A stretch of DNA of 64,000 bases from Diorhabda sublineata. Lineage: Eukaryota > Arthropoda > Insecta > Coleoptera > Chrysomelidae. How positions within the stretch are numbered: position 1 is the stretch's first letter; each line of letters begins with the position of its first letter. Positions 33,641 through 43,287 of this stretch are shown in pieces. The translations under genes were made by a program, and so were the position numbers. Below the pieces are notes generated by a model. It was not told the DNA's origin and searched no databases. It saw only the letters and a list, made by a program, of their open reading frames with translations. The stretch lies in assembly GCF_026230105.1 (NCBI RefSeq), contig NC_079480.1, positions 30,484,488 through 30,548,487 of the forward strand. Reading direction: 5' to 3'.

Positions 33641-34559
33641 TCAGGCTTCTTCAAGAGCGAAATACAGCCTTATCCAATGGCTGGAGCTCGTGCGTTGTAT
33701 TGAAATGCAAACAGAATAAAGTGATACCAAGAGACTCTGCTCTGCTGAACGCAAGGCACTACAGAATTTCAGAGCTCAATACATGAGGTTGTACTGAATT
33801 AAACCGGTCGTTGTCGTCAGGAATAAAATAACTTCAGAGATATAATCGGAAAATGAGAAGTGAATCGTTATCCCATCAAGTATACGAAATTGAACAAGCA
33901 TATGAAAAGTCGAACAAGTTATATCAGAATACATTTAATAATAATAAAGTAAATAAATTTTGAGGATTATAATACACAATGAGAATTCGGTAAGATTCTG
34001 CTCATAAATTCAATAATAATTGGCAAGTCATTTTCAACAGCATGTAAAAATTCCACCAAGAATATTTTTTTGATTTATTATCACAAGAAATGGAAAAATT
34101 ACAATTTTATCTCTAGGTCAAAGTCAAAAGTGAAATATTTCGAAATTTTTATCACCAAAAACGAAACAAATTGTATTCATTAATTTGCATAAATTATACA
34201 TTACTTCCACTCCCATTTAATTTCTTATATTTCGATGTATATAGGGTAGAACATTTAATTATTACTGAAACGGCTTGCATGATTTTATAAATTTTTGTTT
34301 GTGAAGACATTTCTGATATTATGGTAGTATTTACATTTGTTGTGTATGTACGTTTCATTTTTATATTATTATATTCCTATCACCATTTGTCATGCAACAA
34401 AAACAACTTTCATATTTCAGTATTAATATTGCTTATTGTTACAATCGATGTTTCATTCGAGAAAGAACCAATTGAGATTCCAATAATATATATATATATG
34501 TAGAAATTAACAAGGAACGTGGGATATGTTTAATAATTTATATCCTAATCGAAGTTGGT
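33641..34559. other. AT-rich stretch, nothing recognised
   Basis: No supportable feature. Confidence 0.4.
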
Positions 34560-34925
34560 GAAAAATTTTACCACAACAACCGAAAAGGTGTGTTCTAGGC
34601 TAGTGCAAGTCCTACAAAATCTGATGATGATGATGACGACTACAAGATCTAGTTCGTTTGGTTGCCTGGTTACTCAGAAAATAGGCAACGACGAGGTTAC
34701 TCGCCAGACTGGAATCGGCGAAATCATCGATGGGCCCAGATTCCATCCTTGGTGCAGCTAAAAGTGTTGCAATCGCGTCTCTCAACGCGAAATCCGTGAC
34801 GCCATCTCTACACCACGGATAATCCGGAGGGTCGCTGCTGCATGGAGGAAGATTGAACTGCAAACTACATTATCTATGAGTGACCAGCACTCACACGAGC
34901 GCGGTTTAAATACATTTATCGAACA
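34560..34925. other. GC-rich orphan segment with open frames on both strands
   Basis: This 365-bp stretch is visibly more GC-rich than its surroundings. The minus strand has an 83-codon open frame (34863-34612) reading 'DFALRDAIATLLAAPRMESG' and 'PIDDFADSSLASNLVVAYFL', with a composition more protein-like than other orphan frames here. The plus strand also has a 68-codon frame. It abuts a mariner fragment at 34926. It could be an exon, a piece of an unrecognised retroelement, or a captured gene fragment. Confidence 0.3.
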
Positions 34926-35165
34926 GACAATTTGCTTCAAAGTGCTTCGTGCCTGAATAACTTAATTTGGATTTGGCTCATCTTGAACGACCCATACAGT
35001 CTAATATTGTTTAGTTTTGGTCTATATACTATTATAGACGTCTTTTGAAGCACCGCGATTTAATTTTTTCATGATTTATTTGCACCAATCGACACCAGCT
35101 TTTTTTGAACTCTTGTCAAATTATATGGTATCCAACGCGAATAGTGGAACTAATGCCCGTGTTTA
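34926..35165 (-). mobile_element. Mariner internal fragment
   Basis: Same family as 14767-17135 and 41781-42540, including 'GTGCTTCGTGCCTGAATAAC' and 'ATAGACGTCTTTTGAAGCAC'. It covers the first catalytic block and part of the upstream segment. About 35 bp that would encode the 'GDESW' box is deleted at about 35024. Confidence 0.85.
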
Positions 35166-36267
35166 CGAATTAGGCAAACGGATTCAACGATGAATAAGTC
35201 AGAATTTTTAATCTTTTAAAGGAGTCCCTGCAGTGAGCGCTGCTGTAACTCCGAGTACATATCTAACAACTCTCTTTTGTAGTTTGAAGATTCGCTCAAA
35301 TTGAGATGCACCACGCGTACCTCAGAAGGGAAGGGCATATCGGAGATGCGACTCAATAAGGGCATAATAGACTGATTACGAGGTTAAATTCAGTTCTTTG
35401 GAAACTGATATCAGCTCAAAACAATCTATTTGTTTATTTAATACATATCAATATAGCTACGAAAGAGCTAGAAATATTAACGTCTTCAGGGGAAAAAATA
35501 CAACTTTGTGGTAGAATTAAAATTAAACACATAATTTTTCGAAAAATATGTGAAAATTTTTAAAGATTTTGTATCATGTATTCAATTAACTTGTAGCCGT
35601 AATTTATTTATTGTTCTTATAAAGTTCTCAGCTATTTTGGTTGAACTTTGTTGGATGTTTATTTCTCTAGCGAAAGAAGTAGGTTCTCCTGCTAAAACAT
35701 TGTGAATTTTTTACCAAGGTATACGCGTTTTAATTATGCCAGTGTTGATTTTGTGAGACAAAAATTATAACATTGCAGATTAATATAATTTTGATCTGAT
35801 TGAAAATTTATGAACAAAGCAAGGATTTCGATTCGCTTGCTGGCTTTGTTTGAAAAGGTCGTTCATTACGTTCAGTCTGTTTTAACAGAATTTTCAAGTT
35901 TACATACACCGTGGCACGTTAAGCTACTGGTTTGACTTGATACTTTTGCTTTTCATCCATATACTTTATTGACATAGTATTTCTTGTCGAAATTCAGTTA
36001 TAAATCATTCTACGTTCTATCAACAATATTCATGTATGCTTTCTATTATTATGCATTATTTTTTAACACACTTTTATTAGTTTCACCCGGATGCTGACTT
36101 TTTGCCTCGATTTTGCCCACTTTGAACCATCAGATTTAATTTAAACTTGACACACTCATCAAAGAATAGCGATAATGCAATGACACGATCAAAATATGTG
36201 ATTATCCTGATTAGATCAGATTGTGTATAGTATAAATAGGAATCTAATTAGAATCTATCTTATAGTT
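35166..36267. other. No gene; possible old LINE 3' debris
   Basis: A GC-richer stretch at 35230-35380 ('CTCAGAAGGGAAGGGCATAT', 'GATGCGACTCAATAAGGGCA') looks like decayed coding sequence but was not identified. Confidence 0.3.
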
Positions 36268-37142
36268 TCACATACACACGTTCTATCCTCAATATCTCAG
36301 GTTCTATTCAAGATAGAGACTTCGTTTTGGTTTAGGAACACTCGCTGAAACACCTTCTTTCTTTTGAGTTTTTGAACACTTTAATCGGTTGAGTTGGAGA
36401 GGAGCTAGGCGCGGACATTCAACGTGGAGTTATGGATTTTTGAAGGTTTTTGGCAATTTTTCTACATTCAACGATCTATATCTCAGGTTCTAATATAGCT
36501 ACAGAGTTCGTTTTGATTTAAGAACACTCGCTGAAACACCTTCTTTCATTTGAGTTTTTGAACACTTGAATCGGTTGAGTTGGAGAGGAGCTAGGCGCGG
36601 ACATTCAATGTGGAGTTATGGATTTTTGTAGGTTTTTGGCAATTTTTCTACATTCAAAGATCTATATCTCAGGTTCTAATATAGCTACAGAGTTCGTTTT
36701 GATTTAAGGACGCTTCCTGAAACATCTTCTTTCTTTTGAGTTTTTGAACACTTAAATCGGTTGAGTTGGAGAGGAGCTAGGCGCGGACATTCAATGTGGA
36801 GTTATGGATTTTTGTAGGTTTTCGGCAATTTTTCTACATTCAAAGATCTATATCTCAGGTTCTAATATAGCCACAGAGTTCGTTTTGGTTTAGGAACACT
36901 CACAGTAGCACCTTCTTTCTTTTGAGTTTTTGAACACTTGAATCGGTTGAGTTGGAGAGGAGCTAGGCGCGGACATTCAATGTGGAGTTATGGATTTTTG
37001 TAGGTTTTTGGCAATTTTTCTACATTCAAAGATCTATATCTCAGGTTCTAATATAGCTACAGAGTTCGTTCTTTTCTATTATAATGATTTCTAATACTTA
37101 TTTAATGGATTCGATGCGAGCGAAGCCGCGGGTAAAAGCTAG
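36268..37142 (+). mobile_element. Helitron-like non-autonomous element, copy 1
   Basis: The 3' end is 'GAAGCCGCGGGTAAAAG' plus 'CTAG' (37139-37142) followed by T, as in Helitrons. The 5' end is set by similarity to copy 2 at 'TCACATACACA' (36268). The base before TC is T in both copies, not the usual A. The body is almost entirely four 186-bp tandem units. No coding sequence. Compared with copy 2 (1246 bp), this copy is 875 bp; the 371-bp difference equals two units minus one base. Confidence 0.75.
36294..37037 (+). repeat. 186-bp minisatellite, four units
   Basis: The anchor 'ATCTCAGGTTCTA' occurs at 36294, 36480, 36666, 36852 and 37038, exactly 186 bp apart. Units contain 'GGAGAGGAGCTAGGCGCGGA' and 'GGAGTTATGGATTTTTG'. 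The first unit differs most near its start. Confidence 0.97.
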
Positions 37143-37401
37143 TATAGTATTAAACTTACAGTTTATATCGTGTTATTAGTTTTTCACTTTTGTTGAAATA
37201 AATTTCCAAAAATGTTAGAAAACGAAAATACAAGTCAATAGAATGAACTTCCAGTGTTGTCGTTCCAGGAAAATATATAGATCAATCTGGATAATGAGCT
37301 TCAAATGCTGTCGCTCCAAGAATGTTCTTAATTTTTTTAAACTTTTCATTTTAAAAATTTTAAAAATTCAAATCTCGAGTTTCACTACACAAACTATGTA
37401 T

Positions 37402-39240
37402 ACAATGCATATGTATGGAATAAATTCAATTTTATCATTACTATGTACTATGTGAAAAAACCTGAAACAGGTCGATTTTTATTCTTGGATTGAAAATTTA
37501 CAGTATGAAAATATTATCGCCCTCCAGAACCCCCTCTGAATTATAAGCCCCCTCAAAAACTTTGATTAAGAAAGGGGGCCATGTGGCACCTTGTTGGAAA
37601 GGGATTTTAGTCCTCTGTTAAGTTTTTTGATTTTGATTTTGATGCAATCATAACTGAGAAAATTAATTTTTAAGATGTAAATTTTGATAATGTCTATCAC
37701 ATAAATTTACGTACAATTAAGATAAACATGTCCCATAATACTTAGAATGTATTTTTCAATGTACTAGTTTTTTAAAATATACTTTAGATTTCAAATAACT
37801 CCATGAGAAGTAATCGAGAGGAGTAAAATCGGGAGATTTAGCCGGGCATTCGATCGTTCCATGTCTACCTATTGGGAAAAACCTCGTTTAAATAATTTCT
37901 CACTGTACGTGCGAAATTCAGTGGAGCATGTTGGTAGTAAATAAATCAATATATCTCATTCGGATGATTAACATCAGGAAAAGTCTCTCTAATGTAGGAT
38001 TAAGAAGTTAATCAAAAAAATTAGATAAACCTCACCATTAACTGTGTCGTCAAAAAAATTGTATAATTGTATTGTTACTGATACCAGCCCAAACGTTCAC
38101 TTTTTTAGGATATTGTTTGTGAACCTCTGATTCAATATCTACAGTTGTATTTGTTAACCGTTTCGTTTAAATGAAACGTCGCTTCATGAGAATAAAAACT
38201 ATTTATGAACTACAAATCTGCGTTCATTCGGTCCATCATCAATTCACAGAATTCTTACCTTTTATTCATCTTCATTTAACTTCTGAACCAACTGAACTTT
38301 GTAAGTGTGGTATTTTTCTTTATGCAAAACTCACAAAATAGATGATTTATACATCATTGTCGGCGGCAAGTTTTCGAATTATCTTATGCGGATTTTCCTC
38401 AATCTCTAGAACTACATCTAGTAAATCGAATATTTCTACCTGGTTTTTCAATATTTTCTACATGTCCAGTTTCACGAATCTTTTTTTCAATTTCGCTAAC
38501 TTTAGACTGCGAAACGTGTTGACCAGGGTATTTATTATTAAAAATTTCACAAACCTGATTTTGAGTCTCGGACAAATGAGCCATAATTATTCAATGCGCG
38601 GACAAATATTTTTCATTTGGCTTTTTGACTAATATTTTAATATCTTTAAAAATTTTTTTCTAATGTTTAGCAGAACATATACGAAAATACCTGATTATTT
38701 CTAAAGTATATTTTAGTAAACCATACAATATTGCTGATTTAAAAGTTAGAATAATGGAAGAAATTAACAAAATAACCCCTGAGGTCGTACAAAATGTTGT
38801 ACGAGAATTCCAAAATCGCCTCGGTTATTGTCAAGAAGTGAATGGTGGTCATTTTGAACATTTTATTTAATTGTAAAAGACATTGAAAAATGCATTTTGA
38901 ATATTATGCCACATTTTTATCTTCATTCCACAGAGACATAATCAAAATATTCCATGTTTAAAATTAATTTTCTCAGTTATGATCGTACCAAATTTAAAAA
39001 ACTTTATATTGCTGAACAGAGGACTGAAATCCCTTTCCAACAAGGTACCACACGACCCCCTTTCTTATTCAAAACTTCGAAGGGAGTGCTTGTAATTCAG
39101 AGGGGATACTGGAGGGGGATAATATTTTCATACTGTAAATTGTCAATTTAAGAATAAAAATCGACCTGTTTCAGGTTGTTTTCATATAGTACATAATTAC
39201 GCTATCTTGAATTTATTTCATACATATGGACCGCATTGTA
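37402..39240 (-). mobile_element. Tc1-like fold-back element, copy A
   Basis: The ends 'TACAATGC' and 'GCATTGTA' are flanked by TA (37400-37401, 39241-39242). The terminal inverted repeats are long; the outer parts share 'AACCTGAAACAGGTCGATTT', and the inner part of the right arm carries a reverse-oriented copy of the transposase C-terminus (38693-38870, 'KVRIMEEINKITPEVVQN' and 'CQEVNGGHFEHF' on the plus strand). The transposase proper is on the minus strand. 'NGGHFEHL' is a hallmark of insect Tc1-like elements with a DUF4817-type N-terminus. Confidence 0.8.
37780..38584 (-). pseudogene. Tc1-like transposase remnant (copy A)
   Basis: The N-terminus (38584-38399) 'MAHLSETQNQVCEIFNNKYP' and 'GQHVSQSKVSEIEKKIRETG' is a helix-turn-helix with the DUF4817-like 'SQS.VS.I.KK..ETG' signature. 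It ends at a stop after 61 codons. Further along, other frames show 'HKQYPKKVNVWAGIS' (about 38090), 'NFARTVRNYLNEVFPNR' (about 37900) and 'SPDFTPLDYFSWSYLKSKVY' (about 37800). The third catalytic Asp ('TPLD') is retained, but the second ('QQDGAPPH') is lost ('YQHAPLN'). Confidence 0.75.
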
Positions 39241-39901
39241 TATAATTTGCAGCTGTCTTCTTTGGTTCGAGCAGACGGTGACCAAACCCAAATATGGATA
39301 GTAGCAGAATTTTTCAGATAGTTTAGGGAGAATTTGGTACATACGATTGCGTAATTGGGTTATTCCTTTTCCGCAGCCCTTAGTCGAATTCCCAGATGTT
39401 TTTTTCTCTCATCAATGCGTGGTACTGGAGGAATGTGACAATATACGTGAAGCAAAATATTTTAGTTGCAATTGAAATGGACTCTCTATTATGGAAGATG
39501 ACCTTTAATGAATTATTACCGATATTATTTGTATTATTACAGATCTTATTTTACCATCCAAGCTTCTATAAGTAGAGAAAAGAAAAAATAAAACACGCTT
39601 AGTGAATATATCTGTTTCTATGAATATTTTATTTATTTTCAGTATTTGTACAATAGTAGCTAGAATTTATTGAAGCATGTATTGAATAAACACTAAACTT
39701 ATAAATCGATTGATTGACGATACAAACACGGAATTCGGTGATTAGTGTCTTTGAAATAATTCAATATTTTTTTAGTTTAATCTATTAAAACTTTAGGGCT
39801 TTGGTAATCATTGTTTACTTATGAATACGATAAATTTGCGACGACACTCTCAATTATAGAATGAAATATTGGGGACAAGTATTTTAGCGAATGAAGTGTA
39901 T
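39241..39901. other. Spacer between the two Tc1-like copies
   Basis: 660 bp without a recognised gene. A GC-richer patch at 39250-39430 may be decayed coding DNA. Confidence 0.35.
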
Positions 39902-41390
39902 TATACAATGCGGTCCATATGTATGAAATAAATTCAATTTTAGTGTTATTATGTACTAAGTGGAAAAAACCTGAAAAGGATCGATTTTTATTTTTAAATT
40001 GAAAATTTACAATATGAAAATAGGAATCCCCTCCAGCACCCCCTCTGAATTATAAGATGTAAAACTTTCATATTGTCTCTATCACGAAACTTTACGTAGA
40101 ATGAATATAATAATGTGGTATTTTTCAATGTATTTTACAATTAAACGAAATGTTCAAAATGACCACCATTCACTTCTTGACAATAACCGAGGCGATTTTG
40201 GAATTCTCGTACAACATTTTGTACGACCTCAGGGGTTATTTTGTTAATTTCTTCCATTATTCGAACTTTTAAATCAGCAATATTGTATGGTTTACTATAA
40301 TATACTTTAGAAATAATCAGGTATTTTCGTATATGTTCTGCTAAACATTAGAAAAAAATTTTTAAAGATATTAAAATATTAGTCAAAAAGCCAAATGAAA
40401 AATATATGTCCGCGCATTGAATAATTATGGCTCATTTGTCCGAGACTCAAAATCAGGTTTATGAAATTTTTAATAATAAATACCCTGGACAACACGTTTC
40501 GCAGTCTAAAGTCAGTAAAATTGAAAAAAAAAAGATTCGTGAAACTGGACATGTAGAAAATATTAAAAAAACAGGTAGAAATATTCGATTTACTAGATGT
40601 AGTTCTAGAGATTGAGGAAAATCCGCATAAGATAATTCGAAAACTTGCCGCCGATAATGATATATGTAAACCATCCATTTTGAGAGTTTTGCATAAAGAA
40701 AAATACCACACTTACAAAGTTTAGTTGGTTCAGAAGTTAAATGAAGATGAATAAAAGGTAAGAATTCTGTGAATTGATGATGGACCGAATGAACGCAGAT
40801 TTGTAGTTCATAAATAATTTTTATTCTCATGGAGCGACGTTTCATTTAAACGAAACGGTTAACAAATACAACTGTAGATATTGGATTGTATGACCTCAAG
40901 AGTTATTTTGTTAATTTCTTCCCTTAGCCTAACTTTTAAATCGGCAATATTGTCTGGTCCATTAAAATATACTTTAGCAATAATCACTTCTTATGGGGTT
41001 ATTAAAATTCTAAAGTATATTTTAATAGGCCAGATGGTGGTCATTTCGAACATTTAATTTAACTGTAATGCGACATTATTGTCTTCATTCTACGTAAAGT
41101 TTTGGGATGAGTCATCATCAAAAGTTTACATCTTAAAAATTAGTTTTCTCAGTTATTTGATATAAAATAAATTTGGAAAAGCTTTATATGGACAGAGGAC
41201 TAGAATAAGGGGCCATATGTCCCCCGTTCTTATTTAAAATTTTCGAGGAGGTGCTTATAATTCAGAGGGAGTGCTGTAGGTAGATAACATTTACATACTG
41301 TAAATTGTCCAATGAAGAATAAAAATCGACTTGTTTCAGGTTTTTTTCACATGGTACAAATAACGCTAAAATTGAATTTAGTATGTAATA
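39902..41390 (+). mobile_element. Tc1-like fold-back element, copy B (inverted to A)
   Basis: The left end 'TACAATGCGGTCCATATG' matches the right end of copy A in inverse. The right end is diverged ('ATAACGCTAAAATTGAATTT' near 41360). The N-terminal 62-codon frame (40427-40615) differs from copy A at only a few residues. The catalytic half is deleted after about 40885 and replaced by a rearranged C-terminal part: a reverse-oriented piece at 40886-40990 followed by a forward piece in which 'KVYFNRPD' is joined directly to 'GGHFEHL'. Confidence 0.75.
40427..40615 (+). pseudogene. Tc1-like transposase N-terminus (copy B)
   Basis: Sixty-two codons: 'MAHLSETQNQVYEIFNNKYP', 'GQHVSQSKVSKIEKKKIRET', then a stop at the same place as in copy A after 'TRCSSRD'. 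The shared stop shows that both copies derive from an already broken ancestor or that the frame shifts here in both. It contains only the helix-turn-helix. Confidence 0.7.
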
Positions 41391-41570
41391 TGTAACACAA
41401 CTTTAATACGAATTTAAACCTGATAAAGTCACCTGGGTGTCCAAAAGGATTTTTTTTATTCTGAAAATAAGACTAAACAAAACTGATTTATCGTCTTTTA
41501 TGTTATTAAGCAAAATAAATCTGATTATAACTACTGTACTTCTTGTTAATCCTCTATCTGAACTAAAATA

Positions 41571-41779
41571 TGTAACTAGTCAACAATTACATTATGTCAA
41601 AAAATAAAAATTATTAAATACCTTAAAGATTCTTCTAATAGTCAATAAAAAATTACAATGAAAATTACAATTTGAAATTTTCAATTATAATACCATCTTA
41701 TTATATTTAATTTTATTCCTTCTTATTCTAAATTAATTTTTTTTATTTTTATTATCGTACTTTAAGAATAGGGGGTCTT
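41571..41779 (-). mobile_element. Helitron 3' UTR fragment, second copy
   Basis: From 'GTCAACAATTACATTATGTC' to 'ATCGTACTTTAAGA' this stretch is the same as 42711-42888, the 3' UTR of the Helitron on the minus strand. It lacks the terminal ~120 bp and is interrupted by a mariner that begins at 41781. Confidence 0.6.
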
Positions 41780-41780
41780 A

Positions 41781-42540
41781 CGAGGGTTGCTACTTGGGTT
41801 TCGAGAGACACAAATTAAAAAAAATGTTTTATATAATTGGATGTGGCTTTATTGTTTTTTAAAATAATCTCTATTAAGATCAATACACTTTTGCATACAT
41901 TTTTTCCATTACGATTTAGATTTAGGAAACATGTGATTTGAACCGCTTCTTCGAGTGTAGAAAAACCTTGACCTCTGAGGGAATGAGAAGAAATTATTGG
42001 TTCCCAACAAAGTCTGTACGGCGAATGAACCATCAATTCGATTTTTTGACTCTTCAAAAACGTTTTTGTTTGCACTGATGTGCTAGGGCTCCTATTATCG
42101 TGGTGGAGAATGATCTTCTACGATTGGACACCCTATTTTTTTCGAACAATTTGGTGTACAAATCAGAACTGACCGTTTACTTTGCTCTAATGGAGCAGTA
42201 GCGACATGTCCAGTTATTTCGAAAAAACTGGCGACAATTTGCTTCAAAGTGCTTCGTGCCTGAACAACTTAATTTGGATTTGGCTCATCTTAAACGACCC
42301 ATACAGTCTAATATTATTTAGTTTTGGTCTCATCTGCATAGATCCATGAATTGTCGCCTGTCACGATATTATAGACGTCTTTTGAAGCACCGCGATTGAA
42401 ATTTTTCATAATTTATTTGCACCAATCGACACCAGCTTGTTTTTGAGCTCTTGTCAAATTATGTGGTATCCAACGCGAACAAATCTTTTTGACAGCCAAA
42501 TGTTCATACAATATTCAACGTATGTGAGTGGAACTAATGC
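41781..42540 (-). mobile_element. Mariner, 5'-truncated and internally deleted
   Basis: The 3' end on the minus strand is 'CGAGGGTTGCTACTTGGG' in inverse, beside TA at 41779-41780. An open frame (42075-41815) reads 'FLKSQKIELMVHSPY', 'RGQGFSTLEEAV' and 'IEIILKNNKATSNY', the mariner C-terminal third. 42231-42540 covers the first catalytic block ('GDNSWI..DET') and upstream, with 'HHDNA' partly lost between 42100 and 42230. The family is the same as 9509, 14767 and 34926. The sequence around 42340 matches the first unit of the satellite at 15191. Confidence 0.85.
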
Positions 42541-42585
42541 ATAATAACGCTGAAATTGAATTGAGTCCATACATAAAATATGTAA
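42541..42585. mobile_element. Tc1-like terminal repeat scrap
   Basis: 'AATAACGCTGAAATTGAATT' and 'CCATACATAAAATATG' resemble the ends of copies A and B (37402, 41360). Confidence 0.4.
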
Positions 42586-42889
42586 CTAGCTGACCCGGCA
42601 AACTTTTTACCGCCTAACAGTCGATTCTTTAGTTTTCAGTTTTTTAATACTTATTCTGTTATTCGGGAAGCTCAGCCTGCTAATAAGATAGAAAAACAAA
42701 AAAGAAAGTCAATAGGTCAACAATTACATTATGTCTAAAAATAAAAATTATAAAATACCTTATAGATTCTTCTAACAGTCAATAAAAAATTTGAAATTTT
42801 CAATTATAATACTTTGTTATTATATTTAATTTTATTCCTTCTTATTCTAAATTAATTTTTTTTATTTTTACTATCGTACTTTAAGATAC

Positions 42890-43287
42890 ACGATATATTT
42901 TGTTCGTATACAATTTTGGCTCATAGACAAACAGAGCAATACGGTTTTCTAACACGGGAACAGGCAACATACAATTTACCATGTGAGAAACATGGATTTT
43001 CTAGATTGATACCACAAACATTTAATGACTGCCCCTGGGATTTGTTCATAGTCATAGCGGAACCAAACCGTACTGGAAACTGGAGTCCTTGGGATGCGGG
43101 TTATCAAAACGTCTTCTCTCTACTTTCCTTTTAATATTGCTTTGAAGACGATAACTTGGTTATCGAAACGCGCGTCAGACAGTGTAATTTTGAGTGTCGG
43201 TGTAGTGGAGGTGTAAACAGTGTATTCAGTATGAATATCACCAACGGTTCCAGAAATTTCAACTTAGTAATGTCTCAGGTGAATTTT
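42890..43287 (-). pseudogene. Helitron helicase C-terminus (ancestral-like unit)
   Basis: The minus strand reads 'ARFDNQVIVFKAILKGK', a stop, 'REDVLITRIP', a frameshift, then 'LQFPVRFGSAMTMNKSQGQS', 'LNVCGINLENPCFSHG' and 'KLYVACSRVRKPYCSVC', ending near 42890. 'QFP.R..FAMTINKSQGQ' and 'GQLYVACSRV' are helicase motifs V and VI of the Pif1-like helicase of Helitrons. This first unit keeps the Cys-Ser of motif VI, which all other units have lost. Confidence 0.85.

Noticed and set aside
38342..38632. Hydrophobic plus-strand open frame of 96 codons (and its twin at 40379-40711)
   Set aside because: Both lie antisense to the Tc1-like transposase N-terminus and are shadows of it.
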